Shown: positions 8,666-18,273, counted from the first letter of the stretch. The stretch is DNA of 64,000 nt from PALSA-1444 sp964291045 (GCF_964291045.1 NZ_OZ197277.1:434001-498000), one strand, 5' to 3'. The notes: generated by a model from the sequence alone, not told the origin. Translations and numbers: made by a program.

Positions 8666-11600
8666 ATGCATATTTCAAGTGCCGGGTATCCCCGTTTTTC
8701 AACTCTTAATCCTTCATTGGATTATCATGATATAGAGTTTAGGCAAGCCTTTTTAGCAGAAGAGTTACATCAGCTCACAAGTTTGGAAGGTATTTCTCAT
8801 GATATTGTGATTAAAGGTGATGTAACCATTGATTCTTCTAATACTCAGGCTTTTGCCCTTTTACAATCCAAAAATGTTAAGATACAAGGTTCACTTTGTT
8901 TTCGTGATATATCTCTAATCCCATTACCTGAAGATTTAGAAGTAGAAAAAGATCTTAACCTCTCTGGGTGTAAAGCTCTTACTGTCCTACCAAAGGGGCT
9001 TAAAGTAAAGGGGAGTCTTAACCTCTCTTGGTGTACAGGACTGACCTATCTTCCCGAAGATCTAGAAGTAGGAGAAGGCCTTAATCTCTCTGGGTGTAAA
9101 GCTCTTACTGCTCTACCGAAGGGGCTTAAAGTAAAAGGGGATCTTAATCTCTCTGAGTGTATATGGTTGACTTATCTTCCCTCAGATCTAAAAGTAGAAA
9201 AAAGTCTTAACCTCTCTTGGTGTACAGGACTGACCTATCTTCCCGAAGATCTAGAAGTAGGAGAAGGCCTTAATCTCTCTGGGTGTACAGCTCTTACTGC
9301 TCTACCGAAGGGGCTTAAAGTAAAAGGGGATCTTAATCTCTCTCAGTGTACAAAGCTGAGAGGTCTTCCCGCAGATCTAGAAGTAGGAGAAGGCCTTAAT
9401 CTCTCTGGGTGTAAAGTTCTTACTACTCTACCGAAGGGGCTTAAAGTAAAAGGGGATCTTAATCTCTCTCAGTGTACAAAGCTGAGAGGTCTTCCCGCAG
9501 ATCTAGAAGTAGAAAAAAGTCTTAATCTCTCTCAGTGTACAAAGCTGAGAGGTCTTCCCGCAGATCTAGAAGTAGAAAAAAGTCTTAATCTCTCTGGGTG
9601 TAAAGTTCTTACTGCTCTACCGAAGGGGCTTAAAGTAAAAGGGGATCTTAATCTCTCTCAGTGTACAAATCTGACAGGTCTTCCCGCAGATCTAGAAGTA
9701 GAAAAAAGTCTTAATCTCTCTGGGTGTAAAGTTCTTACTGCTCTACTGAAGGGGCTTAAAGTAAAAGGGGATCTTAATCTCTCTCAGTGTACAAAGCTGA
9801 CAGATCTTCCCGAAGATCTAGAAGTAGGAGAAGACCTCAACCTCTCTGAGTGCGCAGCTCTTACTGCTCTACCGAAGGGGCTTAAAGTAAAAGGGGATCT
9901 TAATCTCTCTCAGTGTACAAAGCTGACAGATCTTCCCGAAGATGTAGAAGTAGGAGAAGACCTCAACCTCTCTGAGTGCGCAGCTCTTACTGCTCTACCG
10001 AAGGGGCTTAAAGTAAAAGGGGCTCTTAATCTCTCTCAGTGTACAAATCTGACAGATCTTCCCGAAGATCTAGAAGTAGGACAAGATCTTGATCTCTCTT
10101 GGTGTAAAGCTCTTACTGCTCTACCAAAGGGGCTTAAAGTAAAAGGGGCTCTTAATCTCTCTCAGTGTACAAATCTGAGAGATCTTCCCGAAGATCTAGA
10201 AGTAGGACAAGATCTTAATCTCTTTAGGCATAACATTCTTACTAATCTACCAAAGGGGCTTAAAGTAAAGGGAAGTCTTAATCTTCGTGAGTGTACAAAT
10301 CTGAGAGATCTTCCCGAAGATCTAGAAGTAGGACAAGATCTGAATCTTGCGGAGTGTAAAGCTCTTACTAGTGTACCAAAGGGGCTTAAAGTAGAGGGAA
10401 ATCTTAATCTTTCTGAGTGCACAGCTCTTATCACTTTACCGAAGGGGCTTAAAATAAAGGGAGATCTTAACCTCTCTTATTGTATATGGCTGACAGATCT
10501 TCCCGAAGATCTAGAAGTAGGACAAGATCTGAATCTTGCGGAGTGTAAAGCTCTTACTAGTGTACCAAAGGGGCTTAAAGTAAAGAGAAGTCTTAATCTT
10601 CGTGAGTGTACAAAGCTGACAGATCTTCCTGAAGATCTAGAAGTAGGACAAGATCTGAATCTTGCGGAGTGTAAAGCTCTTACTAATCTACCAAAGGGGC
10701 TTAAAGTAAAAGGGGATGTTAATCTCTCTGGGTGTATGAGGCTGACCTATCTCCCTGAAAATCTAGAAGTAGAACGAGGCCTTAATCTTTGTAAATGTAA
10801 AGCTCTTACTGCTCTACCAAAGGGGCTTAAAGTAAAGGAAAGTCTTAATCTTCGTGAGTGTACAAAGCTGACAGATCTTCCCGAAGATCTAGAAGTAGGA
10901 GAAGACCTCAACCTCTCTGGGTGCGCAGCTCTTACTGCTCTACCCAAGGGGCTTAAAGTAAAGGGAAATCTTAATCTTCGTAATTGTAAAAAGCTGATAG
11001 ATCTTCCCGAAGATCTAGAAGTAGGACAAGATCTTAATCTTTCTAAGTGTAAAGCTCTTACTGCTGTACCTAAGGGGCTTAAAGTAAAGAGAAATCTTAA
11101 TCTCTCTGAGTGTATGGGGTTGACCTATCTCCCTAAAAATCTAGAAGTAGGAGAAGACCTTAACCTCTCGGAGTGTGAAGCTCTTACTAATCTACCAAAG
11201 GGGCTTAAAATAAAAGGGGATCTTGACCTCTCTTATTGTATAGGGCTGACAGATCTTCCCGAAGATCTAGAAGTAGGACAAGATCTTAATCTTTCTAAGT
11301 GTAAAGCTCTTACTGCTGTACCAAAGGGGCTTAAAGTAAAGAGAAATCTTAATCTCTATGAGTGTATGGGATTGACCTATCTCCCTGAAAATTTAGAAGT
11401 AGGAGAAGACCTTAACCTCTCGGGGTGCAAAGCTCTTACTGCTGTACCTAAGAGGCTTAAAATAAAAGGAAATCTTAACCTCTCTTATTGCACAGGACTC
11501 ACTCATCTCCCTGAAGATTTAGAAATAGGAAATAACCTTAATCTCTCTCATTGCATAGCTCTTACAGCTTTATCTCCCACTCTAAAATTGGGAGGGAATT

Positions 11601-12754
11601 TAGATTTAAGTGACTGCACGTATCTGACATCTTTACCCAATTGGATTACAACTTTAGGCAGCTGTTCTAATGGGGAGGAGCGTACTGTATACCTTACGGG
11701 ATGCGGGCTCTCACCTGCAGTGATGAGAAGATTGGAAGAAGATACTGTAAATATCGAAGGGATGCAATTTCACTTTTCAATAGGTGCTGCTGATGATTAT
11801 ATCATCGAATTTAGCACATTACTTCCTGCTATTCAGTTTTGGCAAGAAGAAGCTGGAGGGGAATTTCTAGATCCTGAAACAGTGTGTCACAAGCTGCATC
11901 AAAATCTCACTGAGGTGCAAGATCATGAAAATCTGTTAACATTTTTGATACGTCTTACAGGGACTGAAGATTATTATAACAGCTCTACAAGGAGTGCTCT
12001 TGCAGTCCGCGTACTCACAATGCTTCAACTGATGGAAACAGATGAAACATTTTGTCACCATGCCGCGTTTTTGATCCATCAAGGGCTTTCATCTTGCGAT
12101 GACCGTGTGATGACAACTCTGGATGATATTGGCTTTTATCAAAAACTCTGTCATTTAGAGCGTCCCTCTATCACAGAGGAAGAGCTTAAAATTGCTGGGA
12201 GAGGTTTTTTCCTTTTAGAAAAGCTGAATCAAAACATAAGGAAGTATATCAAGACACTTCGCTTTGTGGATGAAGTAGAAGTGCATATGGCATTTCATAC
12301 AAGGTTACAAGAAATGCTCCATCTTCCTATTGAAACAAAAAATATGCTTTTTAGACGGTATGTTGATATTTCAGATGAAAAGATCGATAGAGTGGGAGAG
12401 GAAGTGTTACAAGAAGAAACAGAGGCTGAACTTAGCGCATTTTTAGCTACGTGGGACCCTTGGATAAGGTATCAAAGAAGAGTCTCCATAATGCAGTGGG
12501 ATCTTCTTCCTAATATAGAAAGAGCTCTATGTTCTACAGACATTTGTCCTTATCTTCAAGATGCCCCAATAAAACCAATCCTTTATCGGGGCACCCTGTA
12601 CGATTACGAGGCATTTATTCGAAGATATATTGAAAAGGGTGTGGATTTATATGGAGAGAAAGTGGCGCTTCATCAGCTTTTTCGTATCCATATTCCTCAA
12701 GCTCTTCCACCCTCTTTAGAGTCTTCAGAGGAAAAGAGGCAAGACGAGGATTGA
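8666..12754 (+). CDS. LRR-NEL E3 ubiquitin ligase, IpaH/SspH-type (giant)
   Basis: A 1362-residue protein. An N-terminal region (1 to about 85, no signal peptide) is followed by about 43 leucine-rich repeats of 21 residues (consensus LPKGLKVKGDLNLSQCTKLT) to about residue 995, then a NEL (novel E3 ligase) domain. The NEL call rests on SSCDDRVMTTL with catalytic Cys1144 (IpaH-type CxD motif), KTLRFVDEVEVHMAFHTRL, and WDPW. These correspond in order to the SCEDRV, RTLHFVDEIEVYLAFQ and WGPW blocks of Shigella/Salmonella NEL ligases. NEL proteins are type III effectors that ubiquitinate host proteins; the LRR part binds the target and restrains the ligase. A further C-terminal segment (about 1295-1330) is shared with the minus-strand paralogue. 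The start is ATG 8666 with AAGGA six bases upstream. The number of LRRs is much larger than in classical IpaH proteins. Confidence 0.92.
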   Translation: MHISSAGYPRFSTLNPSLDYHDIEFRQAFLAEELHQLTSLEGISHDIVIKGDVTIDSSNTQAFALLQSKNVKIQGSLCFRDISLIPLPEDLEVEKDLNLSGCKALTVLPKGLKVKGSLNLSWCTGLTYLPEDLEVGEGLNLSGCKALTALPKGLKVKGDLNLSECIWLTYLPSDLKVEKSLNLSWCTGLTYLPEDLEVGEGLNLSGCTALTALPKGLKVKGDLNLSQCTKLRGLPADLEVGEGLNLSGCKVLTTLPKGLKVKGDLNLSQCTKLRGLPADLEVEKSLNLSQCTKLRGLPADLEVEKSLNLSGCKVLTALPKGLKVKGDLNLSQCTNLTGLPADLEVEKSLNLSGCKVLTALLKGLKVKGDLNLSQCTKLTDLPEDLEVGEDLNLSECAALTALPKGLKVKGDLNLSQCTKLTDLPEDVEVGEDLNLSECAALTALPKGLKVKGALNLSQCTNLTDLPEDLEVGQDLDLSWCKALTALPKGLKVKGALNLSQCTNLRDLPEDLEVGQDLNLFRHNILTNLPKGLKVKGSLNLRECTNLRDLPEDLEVGQDLNLAECKALTSVPKGLKVEGNLNLSECTALITLPKGLKIKGDLNLSYCIWLTDLPEDLEVGQDLNLAECKALTSVPKGLKVKRSLNLRECTKLTDLPEDLEVGQDLNLAECKALTNLPKGLKVKGDVNLSGCMRLTYLPENLEVERGLNLCKCKALTALPKGLKVKESLNLRECTKLTDLPEDLEVGEDLNLSGCAALTALPKGLKVKGNLNLRNCKKLIDLPEDLEVGQDLNLSKCKALTAVPKGLKVKRNLNLSECMGLTYLPKNLEVGEDLNLSECEALTNLPKGLKIKGDLDLSYCIGLTDLPEDLEVGQDLNLSKCKALTAVPKGLKVKRNLNLYECMGLTYLPENLEVGEDLNLSGCKALTAVPKRLKIKGNLNLSYCTGLTHLPEDLEIGNNLNLSHCIALTALSPTLKLGGNLDLSDCTYLTSLPNWITTLGSCSNGEERTVYLTGCGLSPAVMRRLEEDTVNIEGMQFHFSIGAADDYIIEFSTLLPAIQFWQEEAGGEFLDPETVCHKLHQNLTEVQDHENLLTFLIRLTGTEDYYNSSTRSALAVRVLTMLQLMETDETFCHHAAFLIHQGLSSCDDRVMTTLDDIGFYQKLCHLERPSITEEELKIAGRGFFLLEKLNQNIRKYIKTLRFVDEVEVHMAFHTRLQEMLHLPIETKNMLFRRYVDISDEKIDRVGEEVLQEETEAELSAFLATWDPWIRYQRRVSIMQWDLLPNIERALCSTDICPYLQDAPIKPILYRGTLYDYEAFIRRYIEKGVDLYGEKVALHQLFRIHIPQALPPSLESSEEKRQDED
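8935..11640 (+). repeat. LRR-coding 63-bp repeats, often in 126-bp pairs
   Basis: About 43 units of 63 bp encode the LRRs. Units alternate between LPEDLEV-type and LPKGLKV-type, so the working unit of duplication is 126 bp. The blocks at about 9781-9906 and 9907-10032 are nearly identical, a sign of recent unit duplication. Confidence 0.9.
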
Positions 12755-12835
12755 AGATAATAGGCTACTGAAGAAAGTTAAGCAGAAAAATAACTAGCTT
12801 GACTCTAGCTGTTTGATCTCATAACTCATCCTTGG

Positions 12836-13005
12836 TTGGTAATTTTTTATAATACAACCCGGCATATTTTGGGATCAAACATGGGATACTCCAAAGTTCA
12901 ATAAAGCAAAGGCTCTTTAGCAAGCAGTACTCATAGTGATGAAAACAGATCAGAATAAACCCCGTCAAAGGGGGAGCATTTTTCTTATCAGGGCTAATGG
13001 ATTAA
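12836..13005 (+). pseudogene. CHAT protein 3'-end remnant
   Basis: Only the last 50 or so codons of a TPR-CHAT gene remain. The translation T-P-K-F-N-K-A-K-A-L, stop, Q-A-V-L-I, and then K-P-R-Q followed by a one-base insertion matches the C-terminus of the three CHAT genes upstream, including the final stop at 13003. It sits in the 427-bp gap 12755-13181, which otherwise holds only a terminator-like hairpin near the ndh end. It shows that a further CHAT gene once lay at this right-hand side of the island. Confidence 0.85.
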
Positions 13006-13136
13006 AAACTTCAGCAAAGCAAGAGTAGGTTTCCCCATACGCGAGAATTAAAAAGAGCTGAAAGCTTATCTCATGAAAGGTTGGATTTTCATTTTGAACT
13101 GTTTAAATATTGAATTTTAGAAAGAGCCATTTGAGG

Positions 13137-13164
13137 AGCAATACCCTCATATGAGGGCATTGCT
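13137..13164 (-). terminator. Hairpin downstream of ndh
   Basis: On the minus strand this reads AGCAATGCCCTCAT directly followed by ATGAGGGTATTGCT, a 14-bp stem with one G-U pair and essentially no loop beyond the central bases. It starts about 18 bases past the ndh stop. There is no strong T-run after it, so the terminator role is inferred from position. Confidence 0.5.
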
Positions 13165-13181
13165 GACAAAATTAAAAAAGA

Positions 13182-14444
13182 TCACTCTTTGATAGAGCTA
13201 ATATCTTGTTTTTCCCCGTAGATAAGTCTTGATCCTCTTTTTCCTGTTAAATAGCAAAATATCCATTCAATCATGACAGAAAGCCGGTTACGGAATCCAA
13301 TGAGATATGCAATATGCACAAAACACCACATGAGCCAGGCAAAAATGCCAGTAAATTTAAGCTTACCTACAGAGACGATTGCTTTTCCTCTTCCAATTGT
13401 TGCCATGCTTCCCTTATCAAAATAGGAAAACGGACGTCTTTCTTTTTCAAAATTAGAGAGGAGTTTAGCGACATACTTTCCTTGTTGAATCGCAACAGGC
13501 GCAATACTAGGAAGCGGTTTTTGATCTTTTCCTAAAACACAGGCAGCATCTCCAATCACAAAGATAGAGTCATCATCTGGAAGAGAAAGATCACTTTTTA
13601 CAATCACCCTTCCTTGCCGGTCCAGCGGGACATTGAGCGTTTTTAAAAGAGAAGAAGCTTGGTTTCCTGCTGCCCATAGGACATTATGCGAGGAGAAGAA
13701 CCCCTTTTCAATTTGAACCCCGTTGGATGAGACATCTATCACTTTTGCCCCTTCTAAGACAGTGACTCCTAATTTTTCTAAATCACGCTTGGCTCTTAAT
13801 GAGAGACTTTCAGGGTACATCGGAAGAATACGGGGAGCGGCTTCTATAAGATAGATCTTGGCTTTTTCAGGGTTAATTTTGCGGAAGTTCTTACGGAGTG
13901 TTTGACGGGAAATCTCTGCAATGGCGCCTGCCATTTCCACACCTGTCGGGCCGCCGCCAATGATGATAAAATTTAAATATTTTTCTCTCTCTTCTAGACT
14001 CTCTGTACATTCTGCTTTTTCAAAAGAGAGTAAAATCGATTCCCTAATTTTAAGCGCATCTTGCACTGTTTTAAGACCAGGAGCAAACTCTTCCCAAGCG
14101 TCATGTCCAAAGTAAGAGTGCCTAGCTCCTGGAGAGACAATAAGATAGTCATAGCTGTACTCTTCTTGATGAGAGAGATGTACTTTTTTCTTCTCTTTAT
14201 CAATGGAGGTAACATTTCCCATCACGACAGTCACATTGCTTTGTTTTCGAAGCACTTCCCGGATGGGTATGGCAATTTCTCCAGGGGAAAGCGCTGCACT
14301 TGCAACTTGATAAAGAAGCGGTTGAAAGAGGTGGTGATTGGTTTTATCAATGAGTAAAATATCAACAGGTGCGTTTTTTAAAGCTTTAGCAGCGTTAAGA
14401 CCTGCAAAGCCTCCGCCAATAATGATAATTTTTTTAGGGTTCAT
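13182..14444 (-). CDS. ndh: Type II NADH dehydrogenase (NDH-2)
   Basis: A 420-residue single-subunit flavoprotein that passes electrons from NADH to quinone at the inner membrane face without pumping ions. An N-terminal FAD-binding Rossmann motif GGGFAG (residues 10-15) and a second, NADH-binding GGGPTGVEMAG (about 163-173) are in the expected order. FVIGDAA, the FAD-contacting motif of this superfamily, lies about 40 residues before PVAIQQG. A C-terminal hydrophobic stretch (FAWLMWCFVHIAYLIGF) would anchor it to the membrane. Length is normal for the family. It is transcribed alone on the minus strand with a hairpin after the stop. A sulfide:quinone reductase-type relative is less likely, because the Cys residues of those enzymes are not evident. 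Confidence 0.9.
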   Translation of the reverse strand: MNPKKIIIIGGGFAGLNAAKALKNAPVDILLIDKTNHHLFQPLLYQVASAALSPGEIAIPIREVLRKQSNVTVVMGNVTSIDKEKKKVHLSHQEEYSYDYLIVSPGARHSYFGHDAWEEFAPGLKTVQDALKIRESILLSFEKAECTESLEEREKYLNFIIIGGGPTGVEMAGAIAEISRQTLRKNFRKINPEKAKIYLIEAAPRILPMYPESLSLRAKRDLEKLGVTVLEGAKVIDVSSNGVQIEKGFFSSHNVLWAAGNQASSLLKTLNVPLDRQGRVIVKSDLSLPDDDSIFVIGDAACVLGKDQKPLPSIAPVAIQQGKYVAKLLSNFEKERRPFSYFDKGSMATIGRGKAIVSVGKLKFTGIFAWLMWCFVHIAYLIGFRNRLSVMIEWIFCYLTGKRGSRLIYGEKQDISSIKE

Positions 14445-14767
14445 ACTCTTGGTCTATAGCTTAGGGTGAATATAAATGTCATCTTTTTAGTCATTTTTAC
14501 AGATTATATTTGAAAGAAGTGAAATTGTAGAAAAACCTTCCTAGTTCAAATAGAGAAAAACAAAAAATGGTAATATTTTAACTCTTTCTTAGCAAAAAAA
14601 AATCCATGCAAACATTTTTTATCAACTAGGGGTTGCACCTTTATAACTAATCAAGTTAAACTTTAACCTCATTTGGTAATGGCTAGTGAGGGGATATTTT
14701 TTGCTTCCCTTTGCTTGAAAAAATCAAGCTGATCAGCCATAGATCAAAATAATAGCGAGGTGTTTTT
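14445..14767. other. Divergent intergenic region between ndh and ptsH
   Basis: About 320 bp separating the minus-strand ndh start from the plus-strand ptsH start. It must contain both promoters. It is AT-rich with several A and T tracts. No ORF, RNA gene or strong hairpin was found, and no -35/-10 pair is good enough to call. Confidence 0.5.
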
Positions 14768-15037
14768 ATGAAAAAAATCGTCCATAAGCTCAAAGTTAAA
14801 AACGCTTTAGGGTTACATGCAAGACCAGCTGCAACCATTGCAAAACTTCTACAAACTTCAAAGTCTCAAGTCTCCTTTTCGTATCAAAAAGAGACCGTCA
14901 ATGCGCGTAGCATCATGAGCATTTTAATGTTAGCGATCAAAAAAAATAGTCTTGTTACCGTCACAATTGAAGGGGAAGATGCCGATGAGACGCTGGCAAG
15001 ATTGATTGAGGTTTTTGAAAATCGATTTGGAGAGTAG
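14768..15037 (+). CDS. ptsH: Phosphocarrier protein HPr
   Basis: The 89-residue phosphocarrier of the phosphotransferase system. The phosphorylated histidine is His17 in the GLHARPA signature, and the regulatory-serine region is NARSIMSIL with Ser48 (usual form S-K-S-I-M-G). The start at 14768 has GAGGT ten bases upstream. ptsI begins three bases after the stop, so the two are co-transcribed. No sugar-specific EII gene is in the window. In chlamydiae the PTS is thought to be incomplete and probably regulatory, so HPr here may pass phosphate to regulators rather than sugars (inference). Confidence 0.95.
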   Translation: MKKIVHKLKVKNALGLHARPAATIAKLLQTSKSQVSFSYQKETVNARSIMSILMLAIKKNSLVTVTIEGEDADETLARLIEVFENRFGE

Positions 15038-15040
15038 TTT

Positions 15041-16780
15041 TTGGATCATCAAGGAAATGGACAACATGAGATCAGATTAAAAGGCGCTCCTATTAGCCAA
15101 GGAATTGCGATAGGAAAACCGATTTTTCTCTCCCCAGAAGCTGAAGAAATTCCGAATTTTCCCATTACAATGGGGGAAGTTGAAGGAGAAATTGGAAGAT
15201 ACCGGCAAGCGCTTGTCTCAAGCCGTGAAGATTTAAAAAGACTTCATGAAGATCTCACACAAGCAGGCTCTAGTGAAGTAGCTGCCATCATCAGCACCCA
15301 TATTGAGATGCTAGGGGACCCTTTGATGACAACGCACATGGAGTGTAAAATCCAAGAGATGCTCAAAAACACAGAATCGGTTTTTCATATTGTCATTAAC
15401 GACTATGAAAGACGGCTGGGGCGTAGCAAAGATATTTTCTTTCAACAAAGACTGAGCGATGTTAAAGATCTTTCAAGAAGAGTATTAAGAAAGCTCAGTG
15501 ATTCTCATAAAGTACCCTTTGATCAAGTGCCTAAAGATGCCATCATTTTTGCAAGAGAGCTTGTTCCCTCTGATACCGCCTCTCCTCAAACCTCTTATGT
15601 CAGTGCCTTTGTCACCCAAGCTGGGGGAGGCATGTCGCATGCTGCTTTGATTGCAAGAGCTAAAGGGATTCCTTATGTGTCTAATGTGGCGATTGATTTC
15701 ATCGAAAAGATTAAAAGTGATTCTGTCATTGTGGATGGAAGAACAGGTGATATTATCTTAAACCCCTCTCAGTCAACCTTAGAAAAATACCTAGCACTTA
15801 AAAAGCTTCTTGATAAGCAATATCAACAATTAGAAAACGGGATTGATCTCCCTTCCAAAACCTTAGATGGAGAGATCATTCAGCTTTATGCCAATATTAA
15901 TCATCTAGGAGAATCAAAGCTTGCCTCGTATCATAAAGTGGAAGGGATTGGACTCTTTAGATCTGAATACCTCTTCTTACAAGATAACGCGCTTCTTTTT
16001 GATGAAGAGAGGCAGTACCGTATTTATGAAGAGCTCTTAAAAGAGTCAGGTAGCTTAAGTGTGACAGTGAGAGTCATGGATCTTGGCGGAGATAAATATA
16101 TGGAATCTACCCAAGAGATGAAAGAGCAGCTGATGGTAGAGTCAAGAGGTATCCAGTTTCTTCTTAAAAGAAAAGATATCTTTAAAGTGCAGCTAAGAGC
16201 GCTTTTAAGAGCGGGCTATAACTACCCTTATTTACGGATCTTATTCCCGTTTGTCACAAGCATTGAAGAGTTAAGAGAGGGTAAGAGGGTTGTAGATGAG
16301 GTGAGAGAAGAGCTCCTTTTGCAGCATATCCCTTTTCTAAAAACTACGCCGATTGGATGCATGCTAGAAGTGCCGTCAGCTGTCCTCATTTGTGACGCTC
16401 TTGCTGAAGAGAGTGATTTCTTAGCGCTCGGGACAAACGATCTTATTCAATATACGTTAGGGATTGATCGAACTAATTTTGATATCACCCCTTTTTATCA
16501 CCCGACACATCCTGGCATTTTACGGATGATTCATATGGTGCTAACAGAGGGGAATAAGCAGGCAAAACCTGTGACTATTTGCGGAGAGATGGCTTCAAAT
16601 CCCCGTTTTACAGAGCTTCTTTTGGGCTTAGGGATGCGTCAATTTTCCTGCGCCCCCAGATTTTTACCGCTCATTAAAAAGACATTAAGAGGCATTTCAC
16701 TTTCTCAGGCAACAGGGATGGCAAAGCACATTCTTTCATTAAAAACCTCTCAGGAAATTTCTGCTTTTTTGGAGAGATAG
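15041..16780 (+). CDS. ptsI: PTS enzyme I (phosphoenolpyruvate-protein phosphotransferase)
   Basis: A 579-residue enzyme that takes phosphate from phosphoenolpyruvate and gives it to HPr. The N-terminal HPr-binding and phosphohistidine domain has GGGMSHAALIARAKGIP with active-site His200. The C-terminal PEP-binding barrel has GIGLFRSEYLF, RVMDLGGDK, LGTNDLIQYTLGIDR and TICGEMA. Length is normal. The start is the TTG at 15041, three bases after the ptsH stop and preceded by GGAGAG inside the end of ptsH. No in-frame ATG lies near the N-terminus, so the TTG start and translational coupling are well supported. Confidence 0.95.
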   Translation: MDHQGNGQHEIRLKGAPISQGIAIGKPIFLSPEAEEIPNFPITMGEVEGEIGRYRQALVSSREDLKRLHEDLTQAGSSEVAAIISTHIEMLGDPLMTTHMECKIQEMLKNTESVFHIVINDYERRLGRSKDIFFQQRLSDVKDLSRRVLRKLSDSHKVPFDQVPKDAIIFARELVPSDTASPQTSYVSAFVTQAGGGMSHAALIARAKGIPYVSNVAIDFIEKIKSDSVIVDGRTGDIILNPSQSTLEKYLALKKLLDKQYQQLENGIDLPSKTLDGEIIQLYANINHLGESKLASYHKVEGIGLFRSEYLFLQDNALLFDEERQYRIYEELLKESGSLSVTVRVMDLGGDKYMESTQEMKEQLMVESRGIQFLLKRKDIFKVQLRALLRAGYNYPYLRILFPFVTSIEELREGKRVVDEVREELLLQHIPFLKTTPIGCMLEVPSAVLICDALAEESDFLALGTNDLIQYTLGIDRTNFDITPFYHPTHPGILRMIHMVLTEGNKQAKPVTICGEMASNPRFTELLLGLGMRQFSCAPRFLPLIKKTLRGISLSQATGMAKHILSLKTSQEISAFLER

Positions 16781-16869
16781 GGTTTAAGTAGATTCATTTT
16801 TGAATTTCTTTTATTGAAATCAAAAAAAATGTTCCCAAAAAAATAACAGTTACTTTATATCCCATTTTC

Positions 16870-18264
16870 ATGAAAGAAAGGGTTGAAATTTGGGTGATTC
16901 TCCTTTGGGTCAGTTGTAGCTGTACGGCAAGTCGGTCAGTCATTGATCAAGCGCCTTATAGCGTATCTCAAAATAGTAGCTATTATGCCGCTCCTATCAC
17001 ACCTGAAAAAGCTTTAGAAGAAGAGCTACCGTCTACTTTAACGCTTGAGGCGATCATTCACCTAGCGCTATCTCACAACCCCTCTACAGCTAAAGCGTGG
17101 GCTGAGGCAAGAGTTGCAGCAGCTACTTGGAGAGAGTCTCAAAGCGGGGACTTCCCCATCATTTCAGGGGGGTATCAACTGAGTAGAAGTAAAGAGCCTG
17201 TGACAGCTGCGCTCTCACCTGAAGTCATCTCAGAATATGCAACAGAGTGGGGCCCTCAGCTAGATTTAACCTACACTCTTTTAGACTTTGGACAAACAAG
17301 CATGCAAATTCAAGCTGCCAAAGAAGCGCTTTTGAGCGCAGATTGTCTGCATCGCTACCAAATTCAAACCACACTTCAGCAAACACTTTTTAGTTACTAT
17401 AGCTACCTCAGTCAGCAAAATGAGCTCACATCCCAAGAGTTAAATGTTAACACTGCCGCTTTAACAGAGCATATCGTTGAAAAAGAGGTAACGCTCGGCA
17501 TTAAAGACGCCTCTGATCTGTTACAAGCAAAAACAGAGCTTTTAAAAGCACAAATTGAAGTGGCCCTGCAAAAGCAAAAGGTCATAGAGGCTAAGGCTAA
17601 TTTGTTAACGCAAATAGGGATGAAGTGTAATCACCCTGTGGAAATTGAGGCGTGTTTTGATAAAATTTATAGCTTAGTGACTCACTACGACACTGAGGCT
17701 CTTTTAAAGATTGCTTTAGCCAAAAGATCTGATTTACTCTCCAGTCAGGCATCTCTTAGAGCTCAAGAATTTAGAGTTAAAGGGGCTAAAAGGCAGTTTT
17801 TTCCAGAGGTGACATACGATCTCTCAGCTTTTACAGGCCGGGTAAAACCAGGAGGAGATGTAGGCATAAACTATAGCAGTGTAATTGCTTTAAATATTCC
17901 GTTATTTAGCGGATTTTCCTCCCTCAATCAGCTAGAAAAGGAAAAGTCTTTAAGAGATGTGTACGCTGCTTCTTTAAAACAAAGTGAGCTTCTTGTAAGA
18001 GAGCAGGTGATCACCTGTCATGCGGCTATGCAAACATCAACGACTGTATTAGAGCTTGCAAAGGCGTTTGAAAAGGCTTCTTTAGAGCAGTATGAAGCGG
18101 CCCTTGGAAGGTATCAAGCAGGTGTAGGGTCTATTCTTGAGCTCACAACTTCTCAAAATACATTAGGAGTAGCTAGATCACAGCTTGTAAAAAGTCAAAC
18201 AGAGCTATTAAGTGCCTTTGTGAATTTGCATTATGTCACCGGGCTTTTAGCCCCTTTATCTTAA
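16870..18264 (+). CDS. TolC/OprM-family outer membrane efflux lipoprotein
   Basis: A 464-residue outer-membrane channel of a tripartite pump. The short N-terminal hydrophobic segment ends in VSCSC, so it is probably a lipoprotein signal as in OprM/NodT-type proteins. The mature part has the two tandem OEP repeats: LTLEAIIHLALSHNPS..A.A.A near residue 55 begins the first, and a second similar half follows around ALLKIALAKRSDL, with long Gln- and Ala-rich helices. It is the first gene of a three-gene efflux operon, nine bases before the adaptor. Start is ATG 16870; there is no clear Shine-Dalgarno sequence, and GTG 16894 after AAAGGG is an alternative. Confidence 0.9.
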   Translation: MKERVEIWVILLWVSCSCTASRSVIDQAPYSVSQNSSYYAAPITPEKALEEELPSTLTLEAIIHLALSHNPSTAKAWAEARVAAATWRESQSGDFPIISGGYQLSRSKEPVTAALSPEVISEYATEWGPQLDLTYTLLDFGQTSMQIQAAKEALLSADCLHRYQIQTTLQQTLFSYYSYLSQQNELTSQELNVNTAALTEHIVEKEVTLGIKDASDLLQAKTELLKAQIEVALQKQKVIEAKANLLTQIGMKCNHPVEIEACFDKIYSLVTHYDTEALLKIALAKRSDLLSSQASLRAQEFRVKGAKRQFFPEVTYDLSAFTGRVKPGGDVGINYSSVIALNIPLFSGFSSLNQLEKEKSLRDVYAASLKQSELLVREQVITCHAAMQTSTTVLELAKAFEKASLEQYEAALGRYQAGVGSILELTTSQNTLGVARSQLVKSQTELLSAFVNLHYVTGLLAPLS

Positions 18265-18273
18265 GGAGAGAAA

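Noticed and set aside
8935..11640. Regular short DNA repeats that look like a CRISPR array or satellite
   Set aside because: Units are contiguous 63-bp codon-phased LRR repeats with no unique spacers, inside one open frame.
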